Assembly (NCBI GenBank): GCA_017958465.1 | Contig: JAGDCQ010000073.1 | Span: 1 to 17,443, forward strand | Length of the DNA: 17,443 nt | Direction: 5' to 3' | Source of the DNA: Lachnospiraceae bacterium | GTDB lineage: Bacteria > Bacillota > Clostridia > Lachnospirales > Lachnospiraceae | Translations under genes and position numbers: made by a program | In this document: in pieces, positions 1-7,190 of the stretch | Layout: each line of letters opens with the position of its first letter | Numbering within the stretch: position 1 is the stretch's first letter | Notes under the pieces: generated by a model | What the model saw: only the letters and a program-made list of their open reading frames with translations | What the model was told of the DNA's origin: nothing | The model's database searches: none

Positions 1-1
1 C

Positions 2-1477
2 CCGGTGGAGTTTCCGGAGCCCGTTAAAAAGCAGGTTGAGGGCATAGAAGCCGAGATCGCGCCGGAGGACCTTACAGGCAGGGACGACTACAGAAACCTT
101 CTCACAGTCACCATTGACGGTGAGGACGCTAAGGACCTTGATGATGCGGTGACCATCGAAAGGATAGATAACGGCTTCAGGCTGGGCGTTCACATCGCGG
201 ATGTTTCGCATTACGTCCGGGAGGGCTCGCCCCTCGACAAAGAGGCGCTTAACCGCGGTACCAGCGTTTATCTTATCGACCGTGTCATACCTATGCTGCC
301 CCACGAGCTGTCAAACGGCATCTGTTCGCTGAACGCGGGCAAAGACAGGCTTACTCTGTCCTGCGTGATGGATATAGACAATTCCGGGAGTGTTGTGGCG
401 CATAAAATCTCGGAGAGCGTGATAAACGTCGACAGGCGCATGAGCTATACAAAGGTTTTCGAGATCCTTGAGAATGAAAAGAACGGTGTCGGAAACGCGG
501 AGGAGGTCGCGGAATACGGCGAAAAGTACGTGGAAATGTTCAAGGATATGCTGGAACTGTCCGATATCATAAGGGAAAAGCGCGTTCGCCGCGGATCTCT
601 GGATTTTGACTTCCCTGAAAGCTATATAAAGCTGGACGAGTACGGCAACCCCACGGAGATCGGGCCTTTTGAGCGCAACCGCGCCCATATGATCATCGAG
701 GACTTTATGCTGGCGGCAAACGAGACTGTGGCCGAGGAGTATTATTGGCTGGAGGTCCCGTTCCTTTACCGCTCCCACGAGGAGCCTGACAACGACAAGA
801 TCCGCAATCTTGCTGCTTTCATTAGAAATTGCGGGATAAAGGTGCACGTCGCCCAGAACGAGATCCATCCAAAGGAGATCCAGCAGCTTTTAGCTTCCAT
901 AGAGGGCAGCGAGGAGGAAACGCTCATAAACAGGCTGACGCTGCGTTCCATGAAGCAGGCCAACTACACAACGGAATGCAAGGGGCACTTCGGGCTTGCA
1001 GCCAAGTATTACTGCCACTTCACATCCCCTATCAGGCGTTACCCGGATCTTCAGATCCACCGTATAATCAAGGAAAACCTGAGGACCGGTCTGACTCCGA
1101 ACCGCACGGAGCACTATAACAGGATCCTGCCGGACGTTGCAATGCGCACTTCAAAGCTTGAGCGCAGGGCCGATGAGGCTGAACGCGAGACAGAGAAGAT
1201 GAAGAAAGCCCGTTATATGTTCGGGTTTATAGGCGAGACTTTCGAAGGCGTTATCAGCGGAGTGAGCAATTACGGTATCTTTGTGGAGCTTCCCAACACC
1301 ATAGAAGGTATGATAAGGCTTTCGGACCTCCATGACGATTATTACGATTACGACGAGGAAAACTACCGCGCCATCGGGCAGAACAGCGGGCGGGAGTTTA
1401 AGCTCGGCACAAAGATCAAGGTGGTAGTAAAGGATGTGGACGAGATCGTCCATACCATAGATTTTCTGCCGGCGTGA
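2..1477 (+). CDS. rnr: Ribonuclease R, 3' part (5' end outside window)
   Basis: This is a 3'-to-5' exoribonuclease that degrades structured RNA and works with trans-translation to remove defective mRNAs. About 490 residues are visible against roughly 700 or more for the family, so the N-terminal cold-shock domains lie upstream. The frame is open from base 2; the GTG at base 5 is not a real start. Counting from it, the RNB catalytic domain begins with the metal-binding cluster DGEDAKDLDD (D38, D44, D46, D47). The second RNB signature HFTSPIRRYPDL is at 338-349, and an S1 RNA-binding domain covers about 410-488. There is almost no C-terminal tail after S1, unlike the Lys-rich tail of the E. coli enzyme. 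smpB follows after 66 bases, the classic rnr-smpB-ssrA order of Firmicutes. The family call is certain. Confidence 0.97.
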   Translation, partial: PVEFPEPVKKQVEGIEAEIAPEDLTGRDDYRNLLTVTIDGEDAKDLDDAVTIERIDNGFRLGVHIADVSHYVREGSPLDKEALNRGTSVYLIDRVIPMLPHELSNGICSLNAGKDRLTLSCVMDIDNSGSVVAHKISESVINVDRRMSYTKVFEILENEKNGVGNAEEVAEYGEKYVEMFKDMLELSDIIREKRVRRGSLDFDFPESYIKLDEYGNPTEIGPFERNRAHMIIEDFMLAANETVAEEYYWLEVPFLYRSHEEPDNDKIRNLAAFIRNCGIKVHVAQNEIHPKEIQQLLASIEGSEEETLINRLTLRSMKQANYTTECKGHFGLAAKYYCHFTSPIRRYPDLQIHRIIKENLRTGLTPNRTEHYNRILPDVAMRTSKLERRADEAERETEKMKKARYMFGFIGETFEGVISGVSNYGIFVELPNTIEGMIRLSDLHDDYYDYDEENYRAIGQNSGREFKLGTKIKVVVKDVDEIVHTIDFLPA

Positions 1478-1543
1478 CCGGAAGCGGCCAAAAAACCGGC
1501 AATACAGCAAAACAGCAGCAATAACAGCAAAGAGGAAAACAAA

Positions 1544-2011
1544 ATGGCTAAAGACAGTGTAAAGCTCATAGCCAACAACAAAAAAGCGTATCACGAGTAC
1601 TTCATAGAGGAAAAGTATGAGGCTGGGATAAGCCTTGCGGGGACTGAAGTTAAGTCCATCCGCCAAGGCAAGTGCAGCATCAAGGAGTCCTATGTCGCTA
1701 TAGAAAAGGGCGAAGTATGGATCCACGGAATGCATATCTCTCCTTACGAAAAGGGCAATATCTTCAACAAGGATCCCCTCCGCTCGAGAAAGCTTTTGAT
1801 GCACGGCTATGAGATAAACAAGCTGATCGGGAAGATCAAAGAAAAAGGGTACACACTTATGCCCCTGCAGGTCTACCTTAAAGGGAGCCTGGTGAAGGTT
1901 GAGATAGGCCTTGCGCGAGGCAAAAAGCTTTACGACAAGCGTGAGGATATCCAGAAAAAAGACCAGAGACGCGAAGCAGAACGTGATTTCAAGGTCAAAA
2001 ATCTCTATTGA
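1544..2011 (+). CDS. smpB: SsrA-binding protein SmpB
   Basis: SmpB binds the tRNA-like domain of tmRNA and carries it into the A site of stalled ribosomes. At 155 residues it has the normal length. Family hallmarks are visible: the N-terminal IANNKKAYHEYFI stretch, the oligonucleotide-binding fold segment GISLAGTEVKSIRQGKCSIKE around residues 28-48, the KLLMHGYEI segment near 83-91, and the LYDKREDIQKKDQRREAERDF tail at about 129-149, which is the basic C-terminal helix that probes the empty mRNA channel. The ATG at 1544 has an AGAGG ribosome binding site at 1531-1535. The gene lies between rnr and its RNA partner ssrA, as in Bacillus subtilis. The 66-base leader is rich in CAGCAA-like units and shows no promoter, so cotranscription with rnr is likely. 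Confidence 0.98.
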   Translation: MAKDSVKLIANNKKAYHEYFIEEKYEAGISLAGTEVKSIRQGKCSIKESYVAIEKGEVWIHGMHISPYEKGNIFNKDPLRSRKLLMHGYEINKLIGKIKEKGYTLMPLQVYLKGSLVKVEIGLARGKKLYDKREDIQKKDQRREAERDFKVKNLY

Positions 2012-2078
2012 TACAAAAGTTTAATGTCAATATGCTATCAAGTTCGCAGAATATTCACTATTTTCAAACATTAGACTG

Positions 2079-2107
2079 TTGACAAAGCTTAATTAAAAAT
2101 CTATAAT
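2079..2107 (+). promoter_or_regulatory. Consensus sigma-A promoter of ssrA
   Basis: A perfect -35 box TTGACA (2079-2084) and a perfect -10 box TATAAT (2102-2107) are separated by exactly 17 bases. Transcription would start near 2114, giving a precursor with about 43 extra bases before the mature tmRNA 5' end, normally removed by RNase P. A second TATAAT lies at 2113-2118, within a perfect tandem copy of the 11-base unit ATCTATAATAA (2099-2109 and 2110-2120). Confidence 0.9.
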
Positions 2108-2120
2108 AAATCTATAATAA
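2099..2120 (+). repeat. 11-bp perfect tandem duplication of the ssrA -10 box
   Basis: Two back-to-back copies of ATCTATAATAA each contain TATAAT. The period is about one helical turn. Only the first copy has the correct distance (17 bases) from the TTGACA at 2079; the second is 28 bases away. Confidence 0.85.
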
Positions 2121-2156
2121 TTGAACTTGTTCAAGTCAATTCGTCTGAAAAAACCA

Positions 2157-2499
2157 GGGGTTGTACTGGTTTCGACGGGGGTTTTGAAATTGAGGAAGCC
2201 ATCCGTGGCCCCGCACCACGTAAAAAGTGGGAATTAAATATAAACGCAGACGAAAATTACGCGTTCGCTGCCTAAACGGCAGCTGTCGGCCTTAGGGCTT
2301 CCGTCCCTTAAGTAACCGGCATCGACCTGACGGAGAACTTTGCGGCTTAAGCTTTGCGGCCGTAAAAGATTTATGAAGCTACCGGGATCCTAAGCCTGCT
2401 TACCGGCGTGGGACTCCGGGAATCTCAAATGATAAGCTGTGATGGGAGATGCTTCAATGGATGGGCTTTCGGACAGGGGTTCGATTCCCCTCAGCTCCA
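2157..2499 (+). ncRNA. ssrA: Transfer-messenger RNA (tmRNA)
   Basis: tmRNA rescues stalled ribosomes by acting first as alanyl-tRNA and then as a short mRNA encoding a proteolysis tag. The 5' end GGGGTTG (2157-2163) pairs with CAGCTCC (2492-2498) to form the seven-pair acceptor stem, including the G-U pairs. The conserved TACTGGTTTCGACGGGGG block follows the 5' end. A T arm with the TTCGATT loop flanked by AGGGG and CCCCT precedes the acceptor strand. The tag frame runs from the resume codon GCA at 2246 to TAA at 2273-2275 and reads ADENYAFAA. Its stop lies in the loop of a GCTGCC/GGCAGC hairpin (2267-2283). After discriminator A2499 the DNA reads CTT, so the CCA end is not encoded and must be added enzymatically. 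The ends are inferred from base pairing. Confidence 0.97.
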
Positions 2500-2520
2500 C
2501 TTGGCAGTTTTGCCTGACAG

Positions 2521-2550
2521 GCCCCGTGATCCGGGGCTTGCTTTCTTTAA
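2521..2550 (+). terminator. Probable terminator of ssrA
   Basis: The stem GCCCCG (2521-2526) pairs with CGGGGC (2532-2537) around a five-base loop, followed by the T-rich but interrupted run TTGCTTTCTTT. The broken T tract suggests incomplete termination, which would allow read-through into the cyclophilin gene, for which I see no good promoter of its own. Confidence 0.65.
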
Positions 2551-2573
2551 AAAACAAGCATACAGGATTTGAA

Positions 2574-3368
2574 ATGAAAAGGTTTATCGCAACATTTTTG
2601 CTATTTATTTCGGTTTTCGCTCTTACAGGATGCGCAAACATCTTTAACGCGGGAAACAACGGTCCGACAGCGGCTCCGGCCCTCGGGGACGATCCCACAC
2701 AGTCGGCAAATGCCCAGAAACTGCTGCAGTTCAGGCAGCCGGCGGCAGGCGAGACAGTAGCCGAGATCGAAGTGGAAGGCTACGGATCGATATATGTAAA
2801 GTTCTTTGAAAAGCTTGCTCCGAAGGCTGTTGAAAACTTCGTGACACACGCAAAGCAGGGGTATTACGACGGAGTAAAGTTCCACAGGGTCATAGCGGAT
2901 TTCATGATCCAGGGCGGAGACCCGACAGGCACCGGGCGCGGAGGGGAGAGCATCTACGGGGAACCCTTCGAAGATGAGTTTTCACCGGAGCTTGAGCCCA
3001 TGCGCGGAGCGCTTTGTATGGCAAACGCAGGTGCCAACACAAACGGAAGCCAGTTCTTCATCGTGAGCGAGACCGCCGCAAAGGTACAGGAACTTAAAAA
3101 GTACGTAGAATATAAGGGCTATACCTTTACGGATTATCTGAAAGCAGGCTATAATACCGAGCTTTCGGATGAACAGATAGAAAAATTCCTCCTTTACGGG
3201 GGAGCACCCTGGCTGTCGGGCCACCATACGGTCTTTGGCCAGGTTTACAAGGGGTTCGATGTCCTCGACCGCATTTCGGTCGCCGACACCGACAATAAAG
3301 ATATCCCGCTTAAGCCTATCGTGATCAAGACAATAAAGATCACGGAATACACGGCTCCGGCGGAATAA
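2574..3368 (+). CDS. Cyclophilin-type peptidyl-prolyl isomerase lipoprotein
   Basis: This is a membrane-anchored prolyl cis-trans isomerase, probably assisting folding of exported proteins on the outer face of the membrane. The ATG at 2574 gives 264 residues and a clean lipoprotein signal peptide ending in the lipobox LTGC (Cys20). The frame stays open upstream to 2439, but that extension would lie inside tmRNA and destroy the signal peptide. Cyclophilin catalytic residues are all present: FHRVI with R105, FMIQGG (F110, M111, Q113), NGSQFF with F162, W213 in WLSGHHTVFG, and H218. About 43 extra residues (164-210) sit between the QFF and WLSG motifs, where cyclophilin A has a short loop. The ribosome binding site is weak (CAGG near 2563). 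Function is firm; clients are unknown. Confidence 0.93.
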   Translation: MKRFIATFLLFISVFALTGCANIFNAGNNGPTAAPALGDDPTQSANAQKLLQFRQPAAGETVAEIEVEGYGSIYVKFFEKLAPKAVENFVTHAKQGYYDGVKFHRVIADFMIQGGDPTGTGRGGESIYGEPFEDEFSPELEPMRGALCMANAGANTNGSQFFIVSETAAKVQELKKYVEYKGYTFTDYLKAGYNTELSDEQIEKFLLYGGAPWLSGHHTVFGQVYKGFDVLDRISVADTDNKDIPLKPIVIKTIKITEYTAPAE

Positions 3369-3403
3369 GCAAGCGGTGCAGCCCGTATGCTGCAGGGAAG
3401 GTT

Positions 3404-4054
3404 ATGAAATACACGGTTGGCGATTACACCTTTGACGACGAGGTGACAGCGCAAAAGGCCCGTAAAGAGGCGGAGACCATAAGCTATATCAGGAGCCGCA
3501 CAGACTTTACAAAGCCCGCAAATGCGCAGAAAATAATAAATACCATCCGGAACAACGACATGTTCGAGACAAAGCTTGGGCTGGATTTTGTGGAAAAGCT
3601 CGAACGCTTTGTCAACGGCGGGGATGATGCTACTCTCGATCTTACAAGCGGCATCCAGGATCCGACTCTCGGAAGGACCGGAGATGAGCCTCCCGAAACG
3701 GAAGAGCCGGAATATCAGGGCTTTACCGCCGATGAGGAGGAAAAGCTGCGGGAAGAGGTAAGGCGAAGGACCAGGCATCTTAAAGAGAGCGCGGAAGAAC
3801 GTGTCCAGAATATCAAGGACAACTACAGGGCAAAGGCGCGGAATCTTTATATTGTCATAGCCGCCATGTCCGTTATAATAGTGGGATTGCTGCTCCTCAC
3901 CTTCTTAAGCGACAGCTCCCCCTTCTACAACGCAGAGCAGGCCGTGATCGACCAATATTCACAGTGGCAGGAAGAGCTCGATTCCAAGGAACGCTGGCTC
4001 ATAGAGTGGGAAAACGAGTTAAAAGAAAAAGAAGAAAAACTAAATAAAGAATGA
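3404..4054 (+). CDS. Unrecognised single-pass membrane protein with coiled-coil tail
   Basis: I do not recognise a named family for this 216-residue protein. The N-terminal region (about 1-70) is mixed alpha/beta and contains KARKEAETISYIRSRTD and KLGLDFVEKLERF, a style I associate with uncharacterised Lachnospiraceae proteins. An acidic, Pro-rich linker (about 80-110) is followed by a strongly charged helix (110-147), one transmembrane segment (about 148-168) and a C-terminal charged helix (about 176-216) likely to form a coiled coil. The dense Arg/Lys before the membrane segment predicts N-inside, C-outside. The start has a good GGGAAGG ribosome binding site (3395-3401). A hairpin with TGCAGC/GCTGCA arms (3377-3394) lies just upstream, without a T tract. 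It follows the cyclophilin gene by 35 bases and probably shares its transcript. Confidence 0.85.
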   Translation: MKYTVGDYTFDDEVTAQKARKEAETISYIRSRTDFTKPANAQKIINTIRNNDMFETKLGLDFVEKLERFVNGGDDATLDLTSGIQDPTLGRTGDEPPETEEPEYQGFTADEEEKLREEVRRRTRHLKESAEERVQNIKDNYRAKARNLYIVIAAMSVIIVGLLLLTFLSDSSPFYNAEQAVIDQYSQWQEELDSKERWLIEWENELKEKEEKLNKE

Positions 4055-4073
4055 TTATTCAGTAAAAATGTTG

Positions 4074-4079
4074 TATAAT
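4074..4079 (+). promoter_or_regulatory. Possible -10 box upstream of the response regulator
   Basis: A perfect TATAAT lies 25 bases before the response regulator ATG. No convincing -35 box is found 16-18 bases upstream, so this is a weak candidate for an independent start of the two-component operon. Confidence 0.35.
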
Positions 4080-4104
4080 CAATCTTATCTGAACAGGAGT
4101 TATT

Positions 4105-4788
4105 ATGGACAGACCCAAGATACTTGTTGTTGATGATGAAAGCAGGATGAGGAAGCTCGTCAAAGACTTTCTCGTGAAAAAAGATTATGAGGTTATCGAG
4201 GCGGAAAACGGCGAGCAGGCTGTTGACCTGTTTTTCTCGGTAAAGGATATATCGCTCATCATCCTTGATGTCATGATGCCGAAGATGGACGGCTTTGCCG
4301 TATGCAAGGAGATAAGGGCTTATTCCAAAGTCCCTATCATAATGCTTACCGCCAAATCCGAGGAACGTGACGAACTGCAGGGCTTTGAGCTCGGGATCGA
4401 TGAATATGTCACAAAGCCGTTCAGCCCGAAGGTGCTGGTAGCCCGTGTTGATGCGGTTTTAAGGCGCTTTGGCGATGTGGAAGAGGGATCGGTTGAAATA
4501 GGAGGCATCACGCTCGACAACGCCGCTCACGAGATAAGGATCGACGGAAAGACCGTGGACCTGAGCCTCAAGGAGTTTGAGCTTCTGGCTTATTTCATCA
4601 AGAATAAGGGGATCGCGCTCTCACGCGAAAAAATCCTTAATAACGTATGGAATTACGACTATTTTGGTGACGCAAGGACTATCGATACTCACGTAAAGAA
4701 GCTGCGCAGCAAGATGGGCGAGAAAGGTGACTACATCAAGACTATATGGGGTATGGGATACAAATTCGAAATCGACTCCGAAAAGTAA
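4105..4788 (+). CDS. OmpR/PhoB-family response regulator
   Basis: This is a DNA-binding transcription regulator controlled by phosphorylation from the downstream kinase. It has 227 residues, normal for the family. The receiver domain (about 5-118) has the acidic pair D10/D11, phospho-acceptor D55 in LIILDVMMPKMDG, T82 and K104 in the KPF motif. The winged-helix output domain (about 128-225) shows SLKEFELLAYFIKN, the recognition-helix region TIDTHVKKLRSKMG and the terminal wing IKTIWGMGYKF. The start has an AGGAG ribosome binding site (4095-4099). The histidine kinase begins 14 bases after its stop, so the pair is translated together. Target genes cannot be read from the sequence; the lipoprotein gene behind the kinase is a candidate. 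Confidence 0.96.
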   Translation: MDRPKILVVDDESRMRKLVKDFLVKKDYEVIEAENGEQAVDLFFSVKDISLIILDVMMPKMDGFAVCKEIRAYSKVPIIMLTAKSEERDELQGFELGIDEYVTKPFSPKVLVARVDAVLRRFGDVEEGSVEIGGITLDNAAHEIRIDGKTVDLSLKEFELLAYFIKNKGIALSREKILNNVWNYDYFGDARTIDTHVKKLRSKMGEKGDYIKTIWGMGYKFEIDSEK

Positions 4789-4802
4789 TGGGAGGCATTT
4801 GA

Positions 4803-6377
4803 TTGAAATCTTCACTCCGTATTAAGCTTTTAGTTTTTATCTCGTTGATCATAGCTGTGACAATAGGACTTTGCGTCTTTATGAACAGAGCGTTCCTGGA
4901 GCGCTTTTACACAGGGAAAAAGAAGCAGGCCCTGAAGAGCACCTTTAACACGCTGAACAACGGTATCCGCGAGATATCCGACAACACACTTTCCGCCGAC
5001 CAGCGGTCGGTCCTCGATAAATCCGAGTTTTCGGAAAATGTGCAGATATACCTGTTTGCAGACATTGAGAAGCAGACAGAGTTCGGAACGCTGTATTTTA
5101 CTTACTTTATCTACCCTCAGACCATCTCGGTGGCCGACAGGGACGACGAGCAGCCCGGGATGCGCGCGGATAACCGGGAACTCACACGTATCATGGAAAC
5201 GTACGCGCATTACATTTTCCCCCGCCAGAATGCTTCGATCCAGGAGGTTGAAACCTTAGAATCCACGGATCGCTACAAGATCATGAGGCAGCATAATGCT
5301 TCCCTGGATTCCGATTTCATCGATATCTACGGCCAGCTGGACTGCGGCTATATCTGCCTTGTGCGTGTGGCAGTGGAAAGTATCGGCGAGGCGGTGCACA
5401 TCGCCAACAGGTTCCTTTATATGACGGGGACCATGATGTTCTTTATCGCCGTGATCATCTCGATCATAGCGGGGCGCCGCTTTACAAAGCCCATAATAGA
5501 GCTTTCCGGCATCGCAAAACGTATGTCGAAGCTTGATTTTAACGCAAAATATATAGGCCAGACATGCGACGAGATAGGAGTTCTCGGGGAAAGCATGAAC
5601 AGCCTTTCAAATACGCTTGAAAAGACCATTTCCGAGCTGAAATCCGCCAATATTGAGCTCACAAAGGATATCCAGCAGAAAGAGGAAGTGGACAGGATGA
5701 GGACGGAGTTCATCTCAAACGTCACTCATGAGTTAAAGACTCCCATAGCTTTGATACAGGGCTATGCGGAAGGCCTCAAGGACTGCGTGAACGACGATCC
5801 GGAGAGCCGTGAGTTTTACTGCGATGTCATTACGGATGAGGCGGGAAAGATGAACCAGATGGTGCAGAAACTCCTGTCCCTTTCAAAGATTGAATCCGGC
5901 GTTATCCCGCTGGATATAGTGCATTTCAGCCTGAACGATATCATCTGCTCCGTGCTCAGCGCAAACGAGATCCTGTTCAAAAAGGCGGATGTGAAGCTGG
6001 AGTTCGAGCCTTCGGACTATGCCTGCATCTGGGCGGATGAGTATATGACGGAAGAGGTTGTCTCGAACTACGTAAGCAACGCCCTCCACCATGTGGCGGG
6101 AGATATGATCATCCGCATAAAAACTGAGCGCGTGGGCGAAACTGTGCGCCTGTCGGTGTTCAACACGGGAAGCCCCATCCCCGAGGAGTCCCTTGATCAG
6201 ATATGGACAAAGTTCTACAAGGTGGATAAAGCAAGGACCCGCGAATACGGCGGGACCGGCATAGGCCTCTCCATCGTAAGGGCTATAATGGACGCCCATC
6301 ACAAGAATTACGGCGTGATAAACCATGAGGATGGCGTGGAGTTTTTTGCCGAGTTCGATTGTTCAAACGACTGTTAA
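4803..6377 (+). CDS. Membrane sensor histidine kinase
   Basis: This is the partner kinase of the preceding response regulator. The start is TTG at 4803, supported by GGGAGG at 4790-4795 and by the hydrophobic N-terminus beginning MKSSLRIKLLVF. Of 524 residues, TM1 spans about 8-28, an extracellular sensor domain about 30-203 with no recognised fold, and TM2 about 204-224. A HAMP domain starts at RRFTKPIIELSGIAKRMSKL (225-244). The dimerisation/phospho-acceptor domain has H309 in VTHELKTPIALIQG. The ATPase domain has an N box (N422, N426), a G1 motif reading FNTGSPI at 453-459 with Asn where Asp is more usual, and G2 GTGIGLS at 484-490. Asn at that G1 position also occurs in other Firmicutes kinases, so activity is expected. 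The ligand is unknown. Confidence 0.95.
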   Translation: MKSSLRIKLLVFISLIIAVTIGLCVFMNRAFLERFYTGKKKQALKSTFNTLNNGIREISDNTLSADQRSVLDKSEFSENVQIYLFADIEKQTEFGTLYFTYFIYPQTISVADRDDEQPGMRADNRELTRIMETYAHYIFPRQNASIQEVETLESTDRYKIMRQHNASLDSDFIDIYGQLDCGYICLVRVAVESIGEAVHIANRFLYMTGTMMFFIAVIISIIAGRRFTKPIIELSGIAKRMSKLDFNAKYIGQTCDEIGVLGESMNSLSNTLEKTISELKSANIELTKDIQQKEEVDRMRTEFISNVTHELKTPIALIQGYAEGLKDCVNDDPESREFYCDVITDEAGKMNQMVQKLLSLSKIESGVIPLDIVHFSLNDIICSVLSANEILFKKADVKLEFEPSDYACIWADEYMTEEVVSNYVSNALHHVAGDMIIRIKTERVGETVRLSVFNTGSPIPEESLDQIWTKFYKVDKARTREYGGTGIGLSIVRAIMDAHHKNYGVINHEDGVEFFAEFDCSNDC

Positions 6378-6448
6378 GTTTTTCGGGAAATATGCCGATA
6401 TTAATCTTAAGTGTAACTATACTCTTTTTTAGGAAAGTGAGAGCAGAC

Positions 6449-7162
6449 TTGAGAAAAGAACTGGCCATCGTCCTTTTCGCCGTTGCGTTGTTCTTTACGG
6501 GCTGTCTTGGTATGGATCCTCCGGAGATAACTGAGGAGCAGGAAGCCCAGATAGCGCAGTACGCGGCGGGAACGCTGATGAAGTACAACAAATTCTATAT
6601 GGAGAAGCTGTTCACACCGACGCCGACGCCGGAGGTAACGCCTACGCCGAGCCCGAGCCCGACGCCGACTCCTAAACCGGAGCCCACAAAGGGGCCGTCT
6701 CCCACAGGAGGCCCGGAGCCCACAAAGCCCGGCGGGAACGGCAATGAGACAGCACTTGCGGAGCTTAAGGATGTCATAGGAGTGGACGGGTTAGAGCTTG
6801 TCTATGGCGGGTACGAGATGTACGAAAGCTACACCTTTGACTCGTACAGCGTGGAACCGTCGGATGCCGGAAAGCTCCTGATGATAGTGAAGATAGCTGT
6901 GAAAAACACCAAGGATTCACCCTTGAACGTTAAGCTGACGGATAAGGACCTCGCCTACAGGCTCTACATCGACACAAACAACTATCTGAAGCCAAAATGG
7001 TCGATACTCCTTAACGATTTCACAACGCTTGATATGACCCTCGAAGCCGGACAGACCTTCGATTCCGTGCTGGTGTTCGAGGTGGAGAGGGACCTGAATC
7101 CCGAAAGTCTCAACCTGTTCATCATACAGGGTGATAAAACGGTAATTGTAGTTCTGAAATAA
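6449..7162 (+). CDS. Lipoprotein with Pro/Thr-rich linker and C-terminal beta domain
   Basis: This is a predicted surface lipoprotein of unknown function. The frame is open from 6359, inside the kinase gene, but I place the start at the TTG at 6449. That gives a standard signal peptide (MRKELAIVLFAVALFFTGC, Cys19) with the purine-rich AGGAAAGTGAG just upstream. The longer version would bury the signal peptide behind about 30 extra residues. From this start it has 237 residues. A short helical region (about 25-54) precedes a Pro/Thr/Ser linker (about 55-98), which looks like a wall-spanning spacer. The C-terminal domain (about 105-237) resembles the immunoglobulin-like DUF4352 type (telokin-like fold) often seen in Firmicutes lipoproteins, but this is a resemblance by eye. 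It lies 71 bases after the kinase and may be an accessory sensor or a target of that system. Confidence 0.82.
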   Translation: MRKELAIVLFAVALFFTGCLGMDPPEITEEQEAQIAQYAAGTLMKYNKFYMEKLFTPTPTPEVTPTPSPSPTPTPKPEPTKGPSPTGGPEPTKPGGNGNETALAELKDVIGVDGLELVYGGYEMYESYTFDSYSVEPSDAGKLLMIVKIAVKNTKDSPLNVKLTDKDLAYRLYIDTNNYLKPKWSILLNDFTTLDMTLEAGQTFDSVLVFEVERDLNPESLNLFIIQGDKTVIVVLK

Positions 7163-7190
7163 AAAAGCTGATACAGGACGGAGGAAAAAT

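Noticed and set aside
1467..1501. TGCCGG/CCGGCA inverted repeat at the end of rnr as a terminator
   Set aside because: The loop is over 20 bases and no T tract follows; read-through into smpB is expected.
2439..2573. N-terminal extension of the cyclophilin frame
   Set aside because: It lies within tmRNA and would place 45 residues before a perfect lipoprotein signal peptide.
2390..2698. Minus-strand open frame across the 3' end of tmRNA and the cyclophilin start
   Set aside because: It overlaps a certain structured RNA and a lipoprotein signal peptide; coding potential is not credible.
6359..6448. N-terminal extension of the lipoprotein overlapping the kinase gene
   Set aside because: The signal peptide begins at the TTG at 6449, where there is also a purine-rich ribosome binding site; the extension adds an extra hydrophobic stretch with no support.
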